A stretch of DNA of 64,000 bases, from assembly GCA_000149265.1 (NCBI GenBank), contig CH003301.1:621438-685437 (forward strand). Reading direction: 5' to 3'. This document shows positions 34,981 to 47,800 of the stretch, one piece after another; within the stretch, counting starts at the first letter, position 1, and every line of letters starts with the position of its first letter. The notes beneath the pieces were generated by a model. The model was not told the origin of the DNA and did not search any database. It saw only the letters and a list, made by a program, of their open reading frames with translations. The translations under genes and the position numbers were made by a program. This DNA comes from Ciona savignyi (taxonomy: Eukaryota > Chordata > Ascidiacea > Phlebobranchia > Cionidae).

Positions 34981-36499
34981 GGCAATTGCAATGCAATGTT
35001 TAAACTTGTTCTTGTCAAGATTTCCATGGAGACCAAGGAAAAGATTAGTTTTAATGAAATATGCAATCTCCCAAATTTCAGTTATGACGTCATATTAAGC
35101 CAATTATAAAGTATATTCTAACCTTGTAGTTAGGCAAAATGTTAATTTCTTGCTCGAAATCGGCTATTTGTAATCTTTATAAAATGAACACAGTCGGTTC
35201 GGATTGTTAGTTAAGCTTTCCACTCGAATGCATTAAATAAATTTAGCTTGTTTAATTCTATAACCTTGTCTTCGATTCGGCACTTTTATGCAGCTAAAAA
35301 ATTGAAATACCTATTTTTTTGTACTAGTTAATAGGAAAATAATTAAGATTTATTTTTTAAACTGGCTGTTCGTCTGACATATTAGCTTGGTAGGTTAGTG
35401 CGTCGATTTTTAGCCGACATATTAGAAACTGGTCGCAAACTAGTCGGTTGTGACCCTGGCACTTAACGGGCATTGGCTTAACATAGTAAAATAAAGGGTT
35501 TAACCAAATTGTAGGAACGTCTGATGCATCACATATGCAATATCTTCAGCGGTGGGCGCGATGTGATCTGATGGTTGCACGTGTATTAAACGCCCGATGC
35601 GTATTCTTATTCACGGGAATAAATATGAATAAACTATCGAGCGATTCCCCAGATACAATTAAAACAAAATTTATATTGCTGAGCATTAGATAGATTTGGT
35701 TTGTTGGTTACATAACACACCAAAATTATTTCGGTGCATAACGCATAATCTTATTATACAGCGCACATTAAATAACGCAGAAAATAAGCTTTCACCACAT
35801 TGAAGAGCAAGACACATTGCACCATTTTGAAGATTAAAACAACACATCTGCGGAAGTAACACCAAGCGACAGTGAATATTTTTATAGTTCGAAATACAAT
35901 AAAACTTTAACTTAACGTATAGGTTTAAAAAATAGAAAATGTTATCACATTCCGGTAATATCAATTACAGTTCAGCTTTCAAATAATTCAAGTAAGTACT
36001 TTTCTCGTTTATGACCTTTCACTTTTTTGCTTACGTATACGGATGACATTTGCAATGTGATAGTTGCATTGAAGAAAGTTGCACTGCCGTTTTGACGGTA
36101 GGTGTCGAATAACAAAGGTGGTAACGATAACGAATAACACTTCTAAAACTCGTTAAAGAGGAAGTAAAAACACAAGTGCTAATACTTAGCGATTAAAAAA
36201 TCATATCAATATCTTCCACAGTAATAACATTACCCCAAAACAAAATAACCTTTTTTATCTACAGGCAACGAAGCAGATGTAATACTAAGATGTGACATAC
36301 AACTGCACTTGAAACAGAAAATAAAACAAAATTAGTATAGGTATTTACATTTGCAGATATCAATACTGGTATCTAGCTTTGACACAGTCAAACTCTAATT
36401 AAAAGTAGAGATCTGAACATGCCAGTAGCAGTTATGAAATTGTTATAATACTGCAGTAAAAAATTCCTAAAACATTACTGCATAATGTCTGGTATAATA
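34981..36499. other. Intergenic between FBXO24 and FAM72
   Basis: No gene recognised. A degenerate SINE occupies about 35385-35625. A 92-codon minus-strand open frame at 35686-35964 has no recognisable features and is probably chance or FAM72 3'-UTR. Confidence 0.5.
35385..35625 (+). repeat. Degenerate tRNA-derived SINE
   Basis: Head phrases AGGTTAGTGCGTCGA and ACTGGTCGCAAACTAGTCGGTTGTG are followed by GGGCGCGATGTGATCTGATGG and TCACGGGAATAAA. These are the same order and orientation (head then body) as the SINE read on the minus strand at 40912-41194. Confidence 0.6.
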
Positions 36500-38322
36500 T
36501 TATCGACACGGTTCATCAATAAATGGTAAGTTGGGCGAATTTTCCTTTCCAAGATCAGCCCACTTCACTACAGAACCTGTGAAGTAAAACGTTTTAGTGA
36601 TTCAATTTATAACAGTCAACTTCTGCGTTTTTATCCTGACTGGAATGTAAAAAGGACATTAGTTACAACATAGCAGGTGTTAGAGTACAAGGTGCCTATG
36701 CTTGTGTAGCCAAAGCAATAAATGTTCATTTAGTATTTGGATGATTCGTGGATGGAAGTTTCGAAAAACTGACTTAAATTCGTTAGATCAAAACAATGTT
36801 AGTCCTAGGAAGACAATTAGAGCTTAAATAAGATCATACCATGAACTGTTTTAAATTAATCAGTTAAAAATGTCATTTTTCAAAATGTACAGTTATTATT
36901 AAAAAAATTCTTAAACAGAACAACATGAGATTATTACCTGTACTACTATACTTTTGAGAAACTACTGATGCATCCCTGTTAAATATCCAGTAATGTCCAT
37001 TATTGCATGAATTGAGGCAATCAGCACAGGGGAAGATAACATGGTAACCAACAACATTTCCACTGTAAAAAAATACAATTCAGGTTTGAAACATGGATTT
37101 TTACACTGCACAGTGTATAGATATACGTATATTTCTTGTCGTTACTTAATTTTGTTTCATATAAGCCACTGGATTAAGGTATTATCCATTAAGTCACATG
37201 GACACAGTAGTTATGTTTAGTTTTATTTGGGTCAAAGTATGTGATAAATGCCATATTAAACTTATATGCTATATAGTCAGCATAGTTTAATTATCAAATT
37301 AGAAAATAGTAAAACAAATTAGAAATGTATTAATAAAGCACCAAATGAGATATGTAATGCAGAGTATTTAAACACTGATTTGGAGACCATTACAAATGAA
37401 TTATTGATTTATTGCTTTTGTGTCAAGAAGTTCATCAACTTTATCTCTGCTGGGCAGGTGAAAATACCAAGGTTGTGTTTACCAAGTCTTTGTCAGCATT
37501 TCTTTTAATTTAAAAAAAACATATTTATAAATTAAATCACAGTAAATAAAAATGCCTTTCTTTTAGTTACAGGAGAATAGGCTACCGGTACTGAGTTCAT
37601 AAATTAAGAGAAAGAAAACACTAGCTACAAGCCACAGTATTGTATTTACCACGAAGTGCATGCCATATCTTTGATTTTACAGTTGCATGTTTCTGTTGTA
37701 TAAAACTTTCCAATTAAGTCAGTTGACCTGTAAAGGACATTACTTAAAATATTTTGCACTAAACCTTTACACCAGCGGTTCCCAAACTTTTTTGGTTGGC
37801 GGCGCCTTTTGAAAACTTATTAAACCTTGCGGCTCCCCCATAAAGCCAAAATTTTCAAACTGCAAGTATTGTATATTGTATATCCAGACTAGCACGCATT
37901 TGGATAACCATTCAAACTTTTTAAAATGATTCACTCAAGTGACTAACAGTTAATTAATGCAGAGTGGTTATTTTACAAACCATTATTCGAAAAACAATGC
38001 CACTTTTGTCAGCAAATAGTGGGAGATAACACCGAACAATGGATTTTTAACAAGTAAAACAAATACTGTATGCCAGTGTATTTCAGCCCGTGTTATTCAC
38101 AACTCCAACTAACCCTATACAGGTACTGGTAAAAACTGATAGTACTTACGGTTTTGGAGAGGTATCTGATGAATACAAATCAACTGATGTATCCGAGAGC
38201 AGAAGAGCTTTCATAATTCGGTCACTCAACTTTTGGTAACAAAATAAACACCACAAAGAATAAACTTCTTTTTGTTTGAAGTGCGGGTGTAGGGTGGAAA
38301 TTTTTTCACTGTTTACGTCCAT
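36500..38322 (-). CDS. FAM72: FAM72-family protein (4 exons)
   Basis: Coding exons 38150-38322, 37650-37727, 36938-37062 and 36500-36576 join in phase to a 150-aa protein, close to the 149 aa of human FAM72A. Recognisable family blocks in order: WCLFCYQKLSDRIMKALLL with DTSVDLYSSD (exon 1); CNCKIKDMACTSC (exon 2); GNVVGYHVIFPCADCL and SCNNGHYWIF (exon 3); WADL and an acidic end DEPCR (exon 4). The conserved cysteine pairs suggest a metal-binding or disulphide-rich fold. Vertebrate FAM72A binds uracil-DNA glycosylase UNG2 and promotes its degradation; that role here is inferred. All three introns have GT-AG ends. The gene is easily missed because each exon is short. Confidence 0.9.
37773..37860. 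repeat. Solo hAT-like end fragment (intron of FAM72)
   Basis: CAGCGGTTCCCAAACTTTTT followed by GGCGGCGCC and GGCTCCCCC is the style of a non-autonomous hAT terminus. No matching inverted end was found nearby, so it is probably a truncated copy. Confidence 0.4.
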
Positions 38323-38756
38323 TTATAAGTTTTAAGCCTGATCACAAATAAAAAAACCTACCATACAAAACAATTATCAGTGGTAACATATAATAATTAA
38401 TACAAAATGGAACACAAACATAATATTAAAACATACTGATGTATCTGAACTAGGCTATCTGCTCTAAATCGGTTAACAATCTAAACTATGTATGTTAGGT
38501 GTAAATGTATAAACATCTTCACGGATATAGGTACAAGCAAGCGACCAATCGATTCTCAACAACCTCATGAAAGATATAAAAAAATAAAACGAATTCTCTC
38601 TAACCACCGAGCTGTTGACTGTCTACAGGGAATTCCCCTGCTGACTTGCAATTTCTATTGATGTTTATCTTGAAACGTCATACTCACTTACGCGCAATAA
38701 CACGTTTACCGGATATTTTGTCACTGGCGGTTAAGCCAATTAGTGATGCTATTATA

Positions 38757-38776
38757 TTAATAATAATAATAATAAG
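38757..38776. repeat. Short AAT trinucleotide microsatellite
   Basis: About six consecutive AAT repeats. Confidence 0.7.
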
Positions 38777-38872
38777 AGCAAACAAAGTTAATGACCATGA
38801 ATTTTTCGTTTTAGTGACTCCAAGGACGGGACTGGAATTTCTCACAAATAGGCCTACAGTATTGCTATAGAG

Positions 38873-39217
38873 CAGGGGTTCTTAACCAGGGGTAAATTTA
38901 CTCCTTGGGGGTACATTTTACCGATTGAATGGGTAAATTTACTAAATTACAAGCTAAAGCAAGCTTCAATTTTGCGTATTAAAAAGTAGGAGTTTTGCAC
39001 TGAATTATAATTCAAATATATATAGGCTATGATTTTTACATTCTTGTGGGTTTACTGTAGTTTTTCATAACTAAAAAAATTATTTTGATATGTGCCCTGG
39101 TAAAAAAAACGAAAAGATTTGCTGTTCTTTTCTTAACAAAGGGCCACCAAAAAGATGGGGGTACATTTTTTTCATTCGGAAAAGGGTAAACGAGACAAAA
39201 AAGGTTAAGAACCCCTG
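38873..39217. mobile_element. hAT-type MITE, 345 bp
   Basis: Terminal inverted repeats CAGGGGTTCTTAACC and GGTTAAGAACCCCTG are flanked by near-identical 8-bp duplications CTATAGAG (38865-38872) and CTATAAAG (39218-39225). The internal GGGGGTACATTTT phrase is itself repeated in inverted form. No coding frame. Confidence 0.87.
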
Positions 39218-39294
39218 CTATAAAGCATAGAGCACCGCAGATAATATTCCTGATATTTCAACTTGATGACCCAACTTTTTTAAGTCTCAACAGT

Positions 39295-39745
39295 CAGGGC
39301 CGGTTTTAGGCCGATTTGACCGATTAGATCAAATTGGGCCCCGCACCTTGAAGGGGCCCCGCCCCAGCGGGGGTCTTTCTGTATTACGAGGTTTAAAATA
39401 CTACTGAAACGTAAAATAGAAAGTGAAATAATATTCTTTCTCATAATATCAATTTGTTATGCATCGTAACTAAGTCAAATTTATATTTCTGTGTCTGCCT
39501 GTTACGTCATAATGAATATGGTTGCTAAACAATATATATGTTTGGAAGTAAAACAATATATCGTAAATAAGCATCCACATTACCTTTAATTTGTTGTATA
39601 GCAAGTATTAAATGTCTATTTTTGTAGTTTGTATGTACTGGTATGTATTTTATGATATATAAACACCCATAAATTTTGCTATGAAGAGTAGAGGCCCCGT
39701 CATCACATTTCTAATTGGGCCCCGCGGTTCCTAGCACCGGGCCTG
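39295..39745. mobile_element. hAT-type MITE, 451 bp
   Basis: Ends CAGGGCCGGTTTTAGGCC (left) and ACCGGGCCTG (right, inverted) are flanked by an exact 8-bp duplication TCAACAGT at 39287-39294 and 39746-39753. Subterminal GGGGCCCCGC-rich blocks occur on both sides (39340-39375 and 39715-39725). Non-autonomous. Confidence 0.88.
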
Positions 39746-39753
39746 TCAACAGT

Positions 39754-40911
39754 AAACACCAGTTAGGTCTACATACTCCAAAAATATCACCCAACAAAAT
39801 ATCGGCCCCGAAAATGGAGTAAAGTGGGTGGTCTCTTTTAATTAGGTCTTTTGGGTTTATTTGGGGTTTCCTATAATTCCACATTAAAAGCTGCACATCT
39901 AAATTATATTGGCTAACATTTTATGACTTTCAACTATATTGAACTATTCCCTCGTGCGTGTAGCCTATATAAAACATTAAGTAGACTGTTTACTGATTTG
40001 AGTCGGATTTCATTTCTAGAGATTTTCCGAAAACCGGCTGAAGATGAGTTTAGGTTGCTTATACCATTTTGTTTATCATAACGTTTTCTTCCGACTTGTG
40101 TTGGTTTAGTTTAGATTGTACAATTACCGAAAAAAATATTCTCCTAAAATTTATCACTGTTTTAACTTATTCTAGGAGATATCTGGAAAGAATTGCATAA
40201 TTATCACAATCATGATAAAGGATCAAATCTTGCGGCTTGTGTATTATTTTTTGCACATTATATTAAGTTTTTTTTGAAATTGTTTAAGTAAGTTGTATTG
40301 CATGCTGCACATCTGTGTGCGCCAGTTCTGAAAACCTTTGTGCTTCACTTCCTGTGCGTGCCAACGGGATATAATCCCCATGCCATACGTTTTGCAAGCT
40401 GATGTTTTGTGTATACAGTTTTTGCATTAATTATTATCGAAAACGCGTTTTGGAATAAGGACCGAAAATAAATCGCCTGCTCGGGCGCGGCTCCGAGAAT
40501 GTTCAGGCAACCAGTTGAAGTGCATGTGGTTTACTGTATCAGCTTATAAGATACAATTCAAAAACCTTCCGAGACGGAGTCAATTCGCAGTTTAATTAGT
40601 TGGAGAATTCAGGTCAGGTTCAGTGCTATAGCTATAAGCACGCAAAACAACCACAAAAGAACCTGATTCTCCACAGACTTATCACCTCAAATGTTGGATT
40701 TATATGTAAATTATCTTATCTTGCCATTATTAAAGTTTAAATGCTATTTAATAAGTTTGAAGGGGCCGGTAATTGCGCTGGAGAGAATGTTACTGTTTTT
40801 GCTTAAGTATTGATGTATGGGTTCATGCAACATAGGCTAAGCTGAGTGCATTGTCCTAAGATCTATAACTGATTGTGAGACTGACATTCTACGAATGAGC
40901 TGACCTTGGGT
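39754..40911. other. Intergenic, nothing recognised
   Basis: AT-rich, with no gene, RNA or clear repeat seen on either strand. Confidence 0.5.
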
Positions 40912-41194
40912 AGGATAGAATATTCATCTTTATCCCCGTAAATGGGAAAACCAAGAGGGTTATACATCGTCAGATCAACTCGCGCCCATCTTCGGGTTAC
41001 CGGAGCTATTGCAGTGTGTTGTATATGATAGACACGTTCCTGCAATTTGGTAGAACCCATTAATCCGCTGGGTTCAGCAAATTTCCGTAAAGTGCCTTGC
41101 CCAAGGACACAACCGACTAGCTAGCGACCAGTTTCGCACCTGCAACCTTTCCATTGAAAGGCGACGCACTTAACCGTTAGACCAACCGGCCGGA
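40912..41194 (-). repeat. tRNA-derived SINE, well preserved
   Basis: Read on the minus strand it starts CCGGCCGGTTGGTCTAACGG (tRNA-like head, A-box-like TGGTCTAACGG), continues GGTTGCAGGTGCGAAACTGG (degenerate B-box region), then GGGCAAGGCACTTTACGG, AACCCAGCGGATTAATGGG, AATAGCTCCGGTAACCCG and ends near GAATATTCTATCCTA. Partial copies with the same order occur at 26290, 35385, 50692, 51697 and 54605. It resembles the composite SINE described in Ciona (from memory). Confidence 0.8.
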
Positions 41195-41828
41195 CGACCT
41201 TCAACACTAAAAATGCGTGGTGAGCTATTAGCAGCCAAAAAATCCCAAATCGTAAAAAGTCTTTCTTCAGGTTAGGACTACTAAGTATGTCCATCAAGAT
41301 ATTTAGATTGCTAATTTTATGATTAAATGATTGCAAATTGTATACCTGCAACGATTACATTAGACTATATATTTTAAAACGTCCGATTTCTGCAAAGTCT
41401 AAATATACAGATGATCTGGGTTTGCTTTATTGGTCAATGCACCATTAAATCGCCACATTAAAGCTACAACCATTTACTAACTGAAATAGAAGTTGTTTCA
41501 GAGTGTGGATATTGCACAATTGCTGCAAGGTTTAAATTTTAAGACAAGTGGGCTAAATGTTGAATCCGTCAAAATTTTAAGCGTTTTCACTTCAAGCATA
41601 TTAAGGCAAGGTACAATAGGAAGATTTATGTACAATATACTAGCTTCCTGCCAATATGCAACTTGCAAACCATAGATTATTGCGCAACAAGAGTAAATAT
41701 GGGATCAATTTCTTACATAACGACCCAATTCCTCACACTGGTCCAAAAGTATCACGAGAGTGATAGCTCAGTCATAAACAAAATGTTAAGCGCTTCTACG
41801 TAATATAAATAAGACGATGAGTTTAAGT

Positions 41829-44800
41829 TTAATCTTCTAAAAGTTCGTCATCCAAATTAACTCCACTTGTATCAATATCATCGTCCAACTCCAAGTTCTC
41901 AATGTCAAGTTCAAGGTCCTGCGGAAACATTTTGTAAAATTTTTTAAACATAAATGGTCATAAAAGTGCACAGTAGTTCAACAAAATTTTGTTAAAACAC
42001 AAGGTTTGCTCATTTAAAAGCACAGAACAAATTGGCTGCACCAACAATTACACATCAAAATTACAAATAATTTCTAATTTACTGCATACAATTATATAAA
42101 TCAATTAAAAAAGTGATATCGCAGTGACATAAAGTGCAACGCAAAACAAATTAAATTCAACTGGTTTTCAACTGAAGTCGAGAGCTGGGCATCAAGGGTG
42201 GAAATTAAAGGGGAAATTAGGATTTTCATGCACGGAAGCCATGAATCCAGCATGCGGTCACTGCTTATATACGTCATATTCGTCCAAGCTTGAGGGGGCC
42301 TGGGGCACCTGTTCATCTTGCGGAATCACTTTGGGGCAATCCTCCTCTTCTTCTTGCTCTATAGCAGGTGGGCTCTCCTGGAAGAAATTTTAATAATTTA
42401 ATATTTTCCAATTTATTAAAAATACAGCAGTATTAGTAGTGAAGTGACATATGATGTGCATGAAAATTCTCACAGAAATATTTGACGGCCTAACGGTTAA
42501 TCTCTAACCATACAATTGTCGATCCAGACATTTTAAGAACTGCTTGAGTAAGAAAACAAACCTTTTCATCGTCGCCAACTTTAATGAGTGGAATGGAGAC
42601 TTTTGGAACGACATCCTCTTCCTGTGTGGTCACAAGCACATATAATGATCACACATTGATTATGAAGAGAATGCATATTGAGCACACATTGATTATGAAA
42701 GTCATGCGAATGAGAGTAACGATGGTATTATAGAACAAACCTCAATCATCTGCTCTGCCTCACCGGGATCGAAACCTGCAGATTCTTCCAGAACATTCCT
42801 CTCATCATTGACCTGAAACACAAGATTGTATCGTTCATATCAAAACTTAAGAATATAAATTGTTTGTTCTATATCTTAGAGCAGCTGATCGAGCAACTAT
42901 TGTTCCCATCTCTCAAGATATAACACTAAATGTACACATAGTGTATATATATTTAAAATATACCCACGGTTTAAGTGTTCCCTAGAAATGTCCTATCACC
43001 ATTACTTGGTATGTCTTGTGTTACATATATGGAGTTCACTTGCAAGCAAAAAATACGAGTGAAAAGGGCAAAGCAGTTGGGTAATAAATCACGGTCAGGC
43101 AGAATAAGTGCCAGCCAGAAGTATCTACTGTTGAGAACAACTGGTGGGGGCATCGAAGTTTCACTTTACTTTGGTTTCACTACTCACTGGAGTGACTGGG
43201 TAGTGGGAAGCAGGTCTCCGTTCTTCAGTAGCAGCAAGATATTTCTCTGCAACCAAACTCTCAGCGAGATTGGGAAACAAATTTTCATATTTGGCCGGAT
43301 CAGCAAGTGCATCAGCAGCTTTCTTGTTCGATTCACCCAGGTTCACCTTCCACAGTTGCACCACTCTGAATGTCACCATTTCGTAAGTTGTGTCTCGTGA
43401 CTATTTACACCATTTCATTTAAAATCAAAAACCAAAATGCGTTAGAAAATTCTGTTAAGCAGAAGGTTTACAGAATTAAGGGTCATTCAGTTTGGTTGAT
43501 TATGCTGAATGCTGAGAGTTTAGATTAGATCTTCACTATAGACATTTTTTGTGTTGTTGTGCCCTTACAAAATACATCGGGGGGGGATTTACATGGATAA
43601 TGCCTTGAAGTCATATTAAACACTCAACAATAGCTTGAATATTCCTACTGTGATGACTGTTGTCTACCACCTCAGGGTATAACCATGCGTAACCAACTTA
43701 ACAATTGCTGTTAAAAATGCTGATGATGTTTACAGTATTTACCTGCTGACTTGACTGGGTAAATAAGTTCGTGCGAAAAAGGCAGCTTCAGGAAGTCGGT
43801 TGGTGCTGATTAAGAGTTCAAGGCACTTGTCAGTTTGACCAGTGACAAAGTAACTCAGGAAAGCAACGTTGTTTTTGCCTGAAATAAGAAAAAAGACTCA
43901 AAAGCATTCACCGGACAATGCTCTGTTATAAGTTAGATTGACTACCTCCAGCTTTTGCATTATCGGCAAGAGATTTGACCATGGTGGAATTTCCTGCAGA
44001 TGTGGCTAATAACAACAAGCCACCGAAATCCTGTGCCTGCCGAAGACACTCCTGCGCTAATCCAAATTCACATTTCCGGGTTGCCAGCTCTGCAAGCTGT
44101 TTCCACTTTTGCTCAGCCTGCCAATTTGCCATTATTTAGATGTCAGGAAAGTATGTTAGAATTAAGCAACAACATTTTTAGGATACCGATTATATTATTG
44201 TTCTCGCATGGGGAGAAAAACAAAGCATTTCTATGATACTTTGTACCTCAGCACACTAGCAAGGTGTCAATGCGAATAACTAAATTTAAACAGTCATTGG
44301 AACAGAGTTGAAATGATTACCTGGGCTTCTTGTGCAAGTTGGTATGCTATTTTGAGATCACCCAATCCAAGAGCGAGTTCAAATTTATGTTCTGAGTCGC
44401 TGGTCACGGCCATCGCTTGTGGTTTGAATCCCTGAGTGAAATCGATGTTATTCATGCAAACACATTTTACTTCAAATCATATCCAGCCTACTCTAAATTT
44501 GTATATTATACCTTGGCATAACAATAATAAGGATAGCTGACAGTTCTATTATAGCAGCATCACAAGAAAAATTGCAAAGCTTGCTTAGTGCAAAGGCATT
44601 TTATGAGACATACGAACTATTGTCAGTTACATGCAAATAGTAATAATTTCTTGCAGCAGGAACTTCGGTAGAAATGTAAGGTGGAAAATTAATTTCAATC
44701 TATGTATATTGGTTAAAAATGAACATGGAAACCTGTTTCTCGAGGAAGTGAGCGACTCTGGTCCTCTGCTCTTTAGGAATGGAAGGAAGAACTTTATCAG

Positions 44801-47800
44801 CCGTCTCGAAATCCTCCCTCATCACCGCAGTTTGGTATTCAAGGACGGACAGCAGCAAGGAGTAACTCACCTGCGAAATCACAATCACTTAACAACCAAA
44901 ATTATTTTATGCAGAATTTGGCAAGTCATTAAAAAAGTAGCAAAGAGGTTTGTGGCGACAACACATTAAAATGCCAATAATAGAAATACAATATAGTTAG
45001 GTAAAGCTAAAGTTGAATAAAATAGAAGACCATAGCTGTTCCAGAATGCATGCAATTACATAATTTACTTACGCAAAAAGGAAAACATTCTATTTAAATA
45101 AGGGTAGGTTTAATAATCACAAATAAGTGTCTCCACTTACCACATTGAGCTCCTTGTCGCCAAGGTACAGTCGATTATCACTTGGAATGTAGCCCAGCAA
45201 ATACAGAACTCTACAAAAACGACCAAATATTAAATATATGACCATGTGACTGCAATACAGTGATTTTATAAACCATTGGAATTATGCACCAATTGTCCTA
45301 AATTTATGTTAAACAATAATTGTTGTACAGCATTACTGAAAAGGTTCAACAACCCATTCAATATGTAGATGAAATTTATTTCACGCACAAAAAGCAAACA
45401 ATGTCTATCGTTATGTCGCGTGTATGCGTTATAATCAGTTGTCTTTTGATAACGGTGAAAGTTGAAAGGTAATTAAAATGACACTTCCCCAATTCCAATC
45501 GATGAACAGAACTGTAGCTACTTGTTACTCTTGCTCTCACCCACCCAACTATATTATGACACGACAGCCCCAGATAACCTACCTGTCCAAATGAGCGATG
45601 GTGACAATCTCCCCACCAACATAGTAGTTCAGTCGATTCACCGCGTTGGTGTATATGAAGCAATCACCCACCCACAAACCAGTCTTCACTACTTCTTCCA
45701 CCTCTCCGATGTCCTGAGTCATGAAAACAATCAAAAGTTGTAACAATTTCGACGTCAATTTAAATAAAACTTCATATGGCTTAATGATTGATACTTTCAA
45801 TCTTAAGGACAAATTTGTAACTCTACAAAAGTATATTTGTTTTTGGATATAATTGCCGAAACAATTCCGCTGAATTAAGTAGAAAGTATGAAGTAAGAAT
45901 GGAGTGAGTGAAAGTGCTCACATCGCTAAATGCATCAGTGATACCATCCTCTGTAACAAGGTCGGTGTTTTCCTTCGATTCTTCGATCTTGGATTGATCG
46001 TATTTGAGGATGTAGAACGATTCGTCTGCGGTGATGCAAACCAGGTCCCCGTTGTCCGACCAAAACACCTAGGGGCACAGACGGGTCAAATTTAGGGACA
46101 ACACTAATCTAATCGACTCAGAAGATTTAAACAAAATTTTTATTAAAAAGTGAAATTGTGACTTAATGTAAAATTGGTGCTATAAACAACTAAAGAATGC
46201 AATCTCCCAATCTTTCATCATGACTATTATTATATTGTTATTGTCTAGTTAAAATATTGATGTAAAACCCACATTTTTGGGGTTGATCTCAATCCTGCGG
46301 ACAAGTTCAAGATGCTCCCAGTCATAGAAAGCAAGCCCCTGCGAGGTTCGAACCCCAAGCAAATGACCCCCAAAGATTCCTTCCGCCCCGAAGTCAGGCT
46401 TGAATGATTTTCTCTCTTTAAAATTCTTGAACAGCTTAACGGAAGTGCCACTTTCTCTCACAGCATACCTGATTAATAAGAATTAAAAACAATAGTTATT
46501 GTACATATTTTTGACATTCTTAAAAGGTTTTCTTATCACATAATACATTAAAAGGTCAATTTTAAGAATAGATATCTCAGTAGGACTATCCTTTGAACAT
46601 ACCCTCTAAGTAAAACCTTTTTAAATCAATAAATCAACTCGAAAATTTTTGATATTTGACAGGATTTAAGAAAAGGGCATTGTAAATAAGAAAATTAAGT
46701 ATTTGTAGCTTCAGGCAGCAATTAAGGTTGTACGGCAAAAAATATAAATCTGGTCTTGATAAGGAATTGAGCTTACTCTGATGAATCTTGCGCCCATGTA
46801 AACTCGAGAGCCGAACCAAATGCTTTGTTCCTCAGCGCCATAGCAGTGTATATGATGTATTCCCCATCGCCACAAACCACCACGAATCTATGAAGATGAA
46901 GTGACTATCATCAAATACTCCCGATCAGCATGGCATGACTATTATTACTTTATGAAATGCGTTGTTTGTGCGCAGAGATATGAAGAGTTGGGGGAAAACC
47001 CTTATGCACCTTATCTCATTATGTTAAACTGATAATAGTTTTTTTCCTTTCTTTATTTAATAATTAAAAGTAAAAATAATTCTTTACCAGCTATCGTGTT
47101 TTAAAGTGTTTTAATATTTTAGTTGTGTGCCATATAATGATCTATTATATGTATACTTTAATGTGTCACTTTGATGTAAAAGTAAATTGGAAAAGTAAAA
47201 ATACAGTGTCTCTACCTTCCATTTGCATTGTGCTTCAGTGTTTGTGGATAAACCTCACAACTACCCATGTCTTTCACAGATAGCTGCAATCTCTCCCCAT
47301 CCTTCAGGTCCTGGTCTGGAATAATATATGGAAAACTTAAAAAAAATACATTGTAAATATGGTTGGTTTAGATAAAAATGTACTACTAGAGTAAGAGTAG
47401 TAATACTATTAAAACTTTTACCATTTTTAAACATTTGCAATGGTCATGACTCATGAGCGCTGACTAAATCATAAATTAAATTTCATCTCCCAAATTCATT
47501 AGTGGTTCTTTTTAATGTTGCCCTAACCCTAATCCAACCCTTATCATAATGATATGCCTGCATACCCCCCCACCATATTGTAATTTGAAACCAGAACCCT
47601 GCCCCGTTTTCATGCAGGAACAGGTATGGATATATTTTACAAATCAAAATTCTTAGTTTACCACAAACTCCGTACTTAGGGAGACCTTTAACTTGGTCGC
47701 GGTTGGTTTTTGCACAAACAAACAAGCTAATCTCACCAGCCATTGCTTTCAAATTGGCTTGTTGTATCTCAGAGTGCTTGGCCCATATGATCTTTCCACT

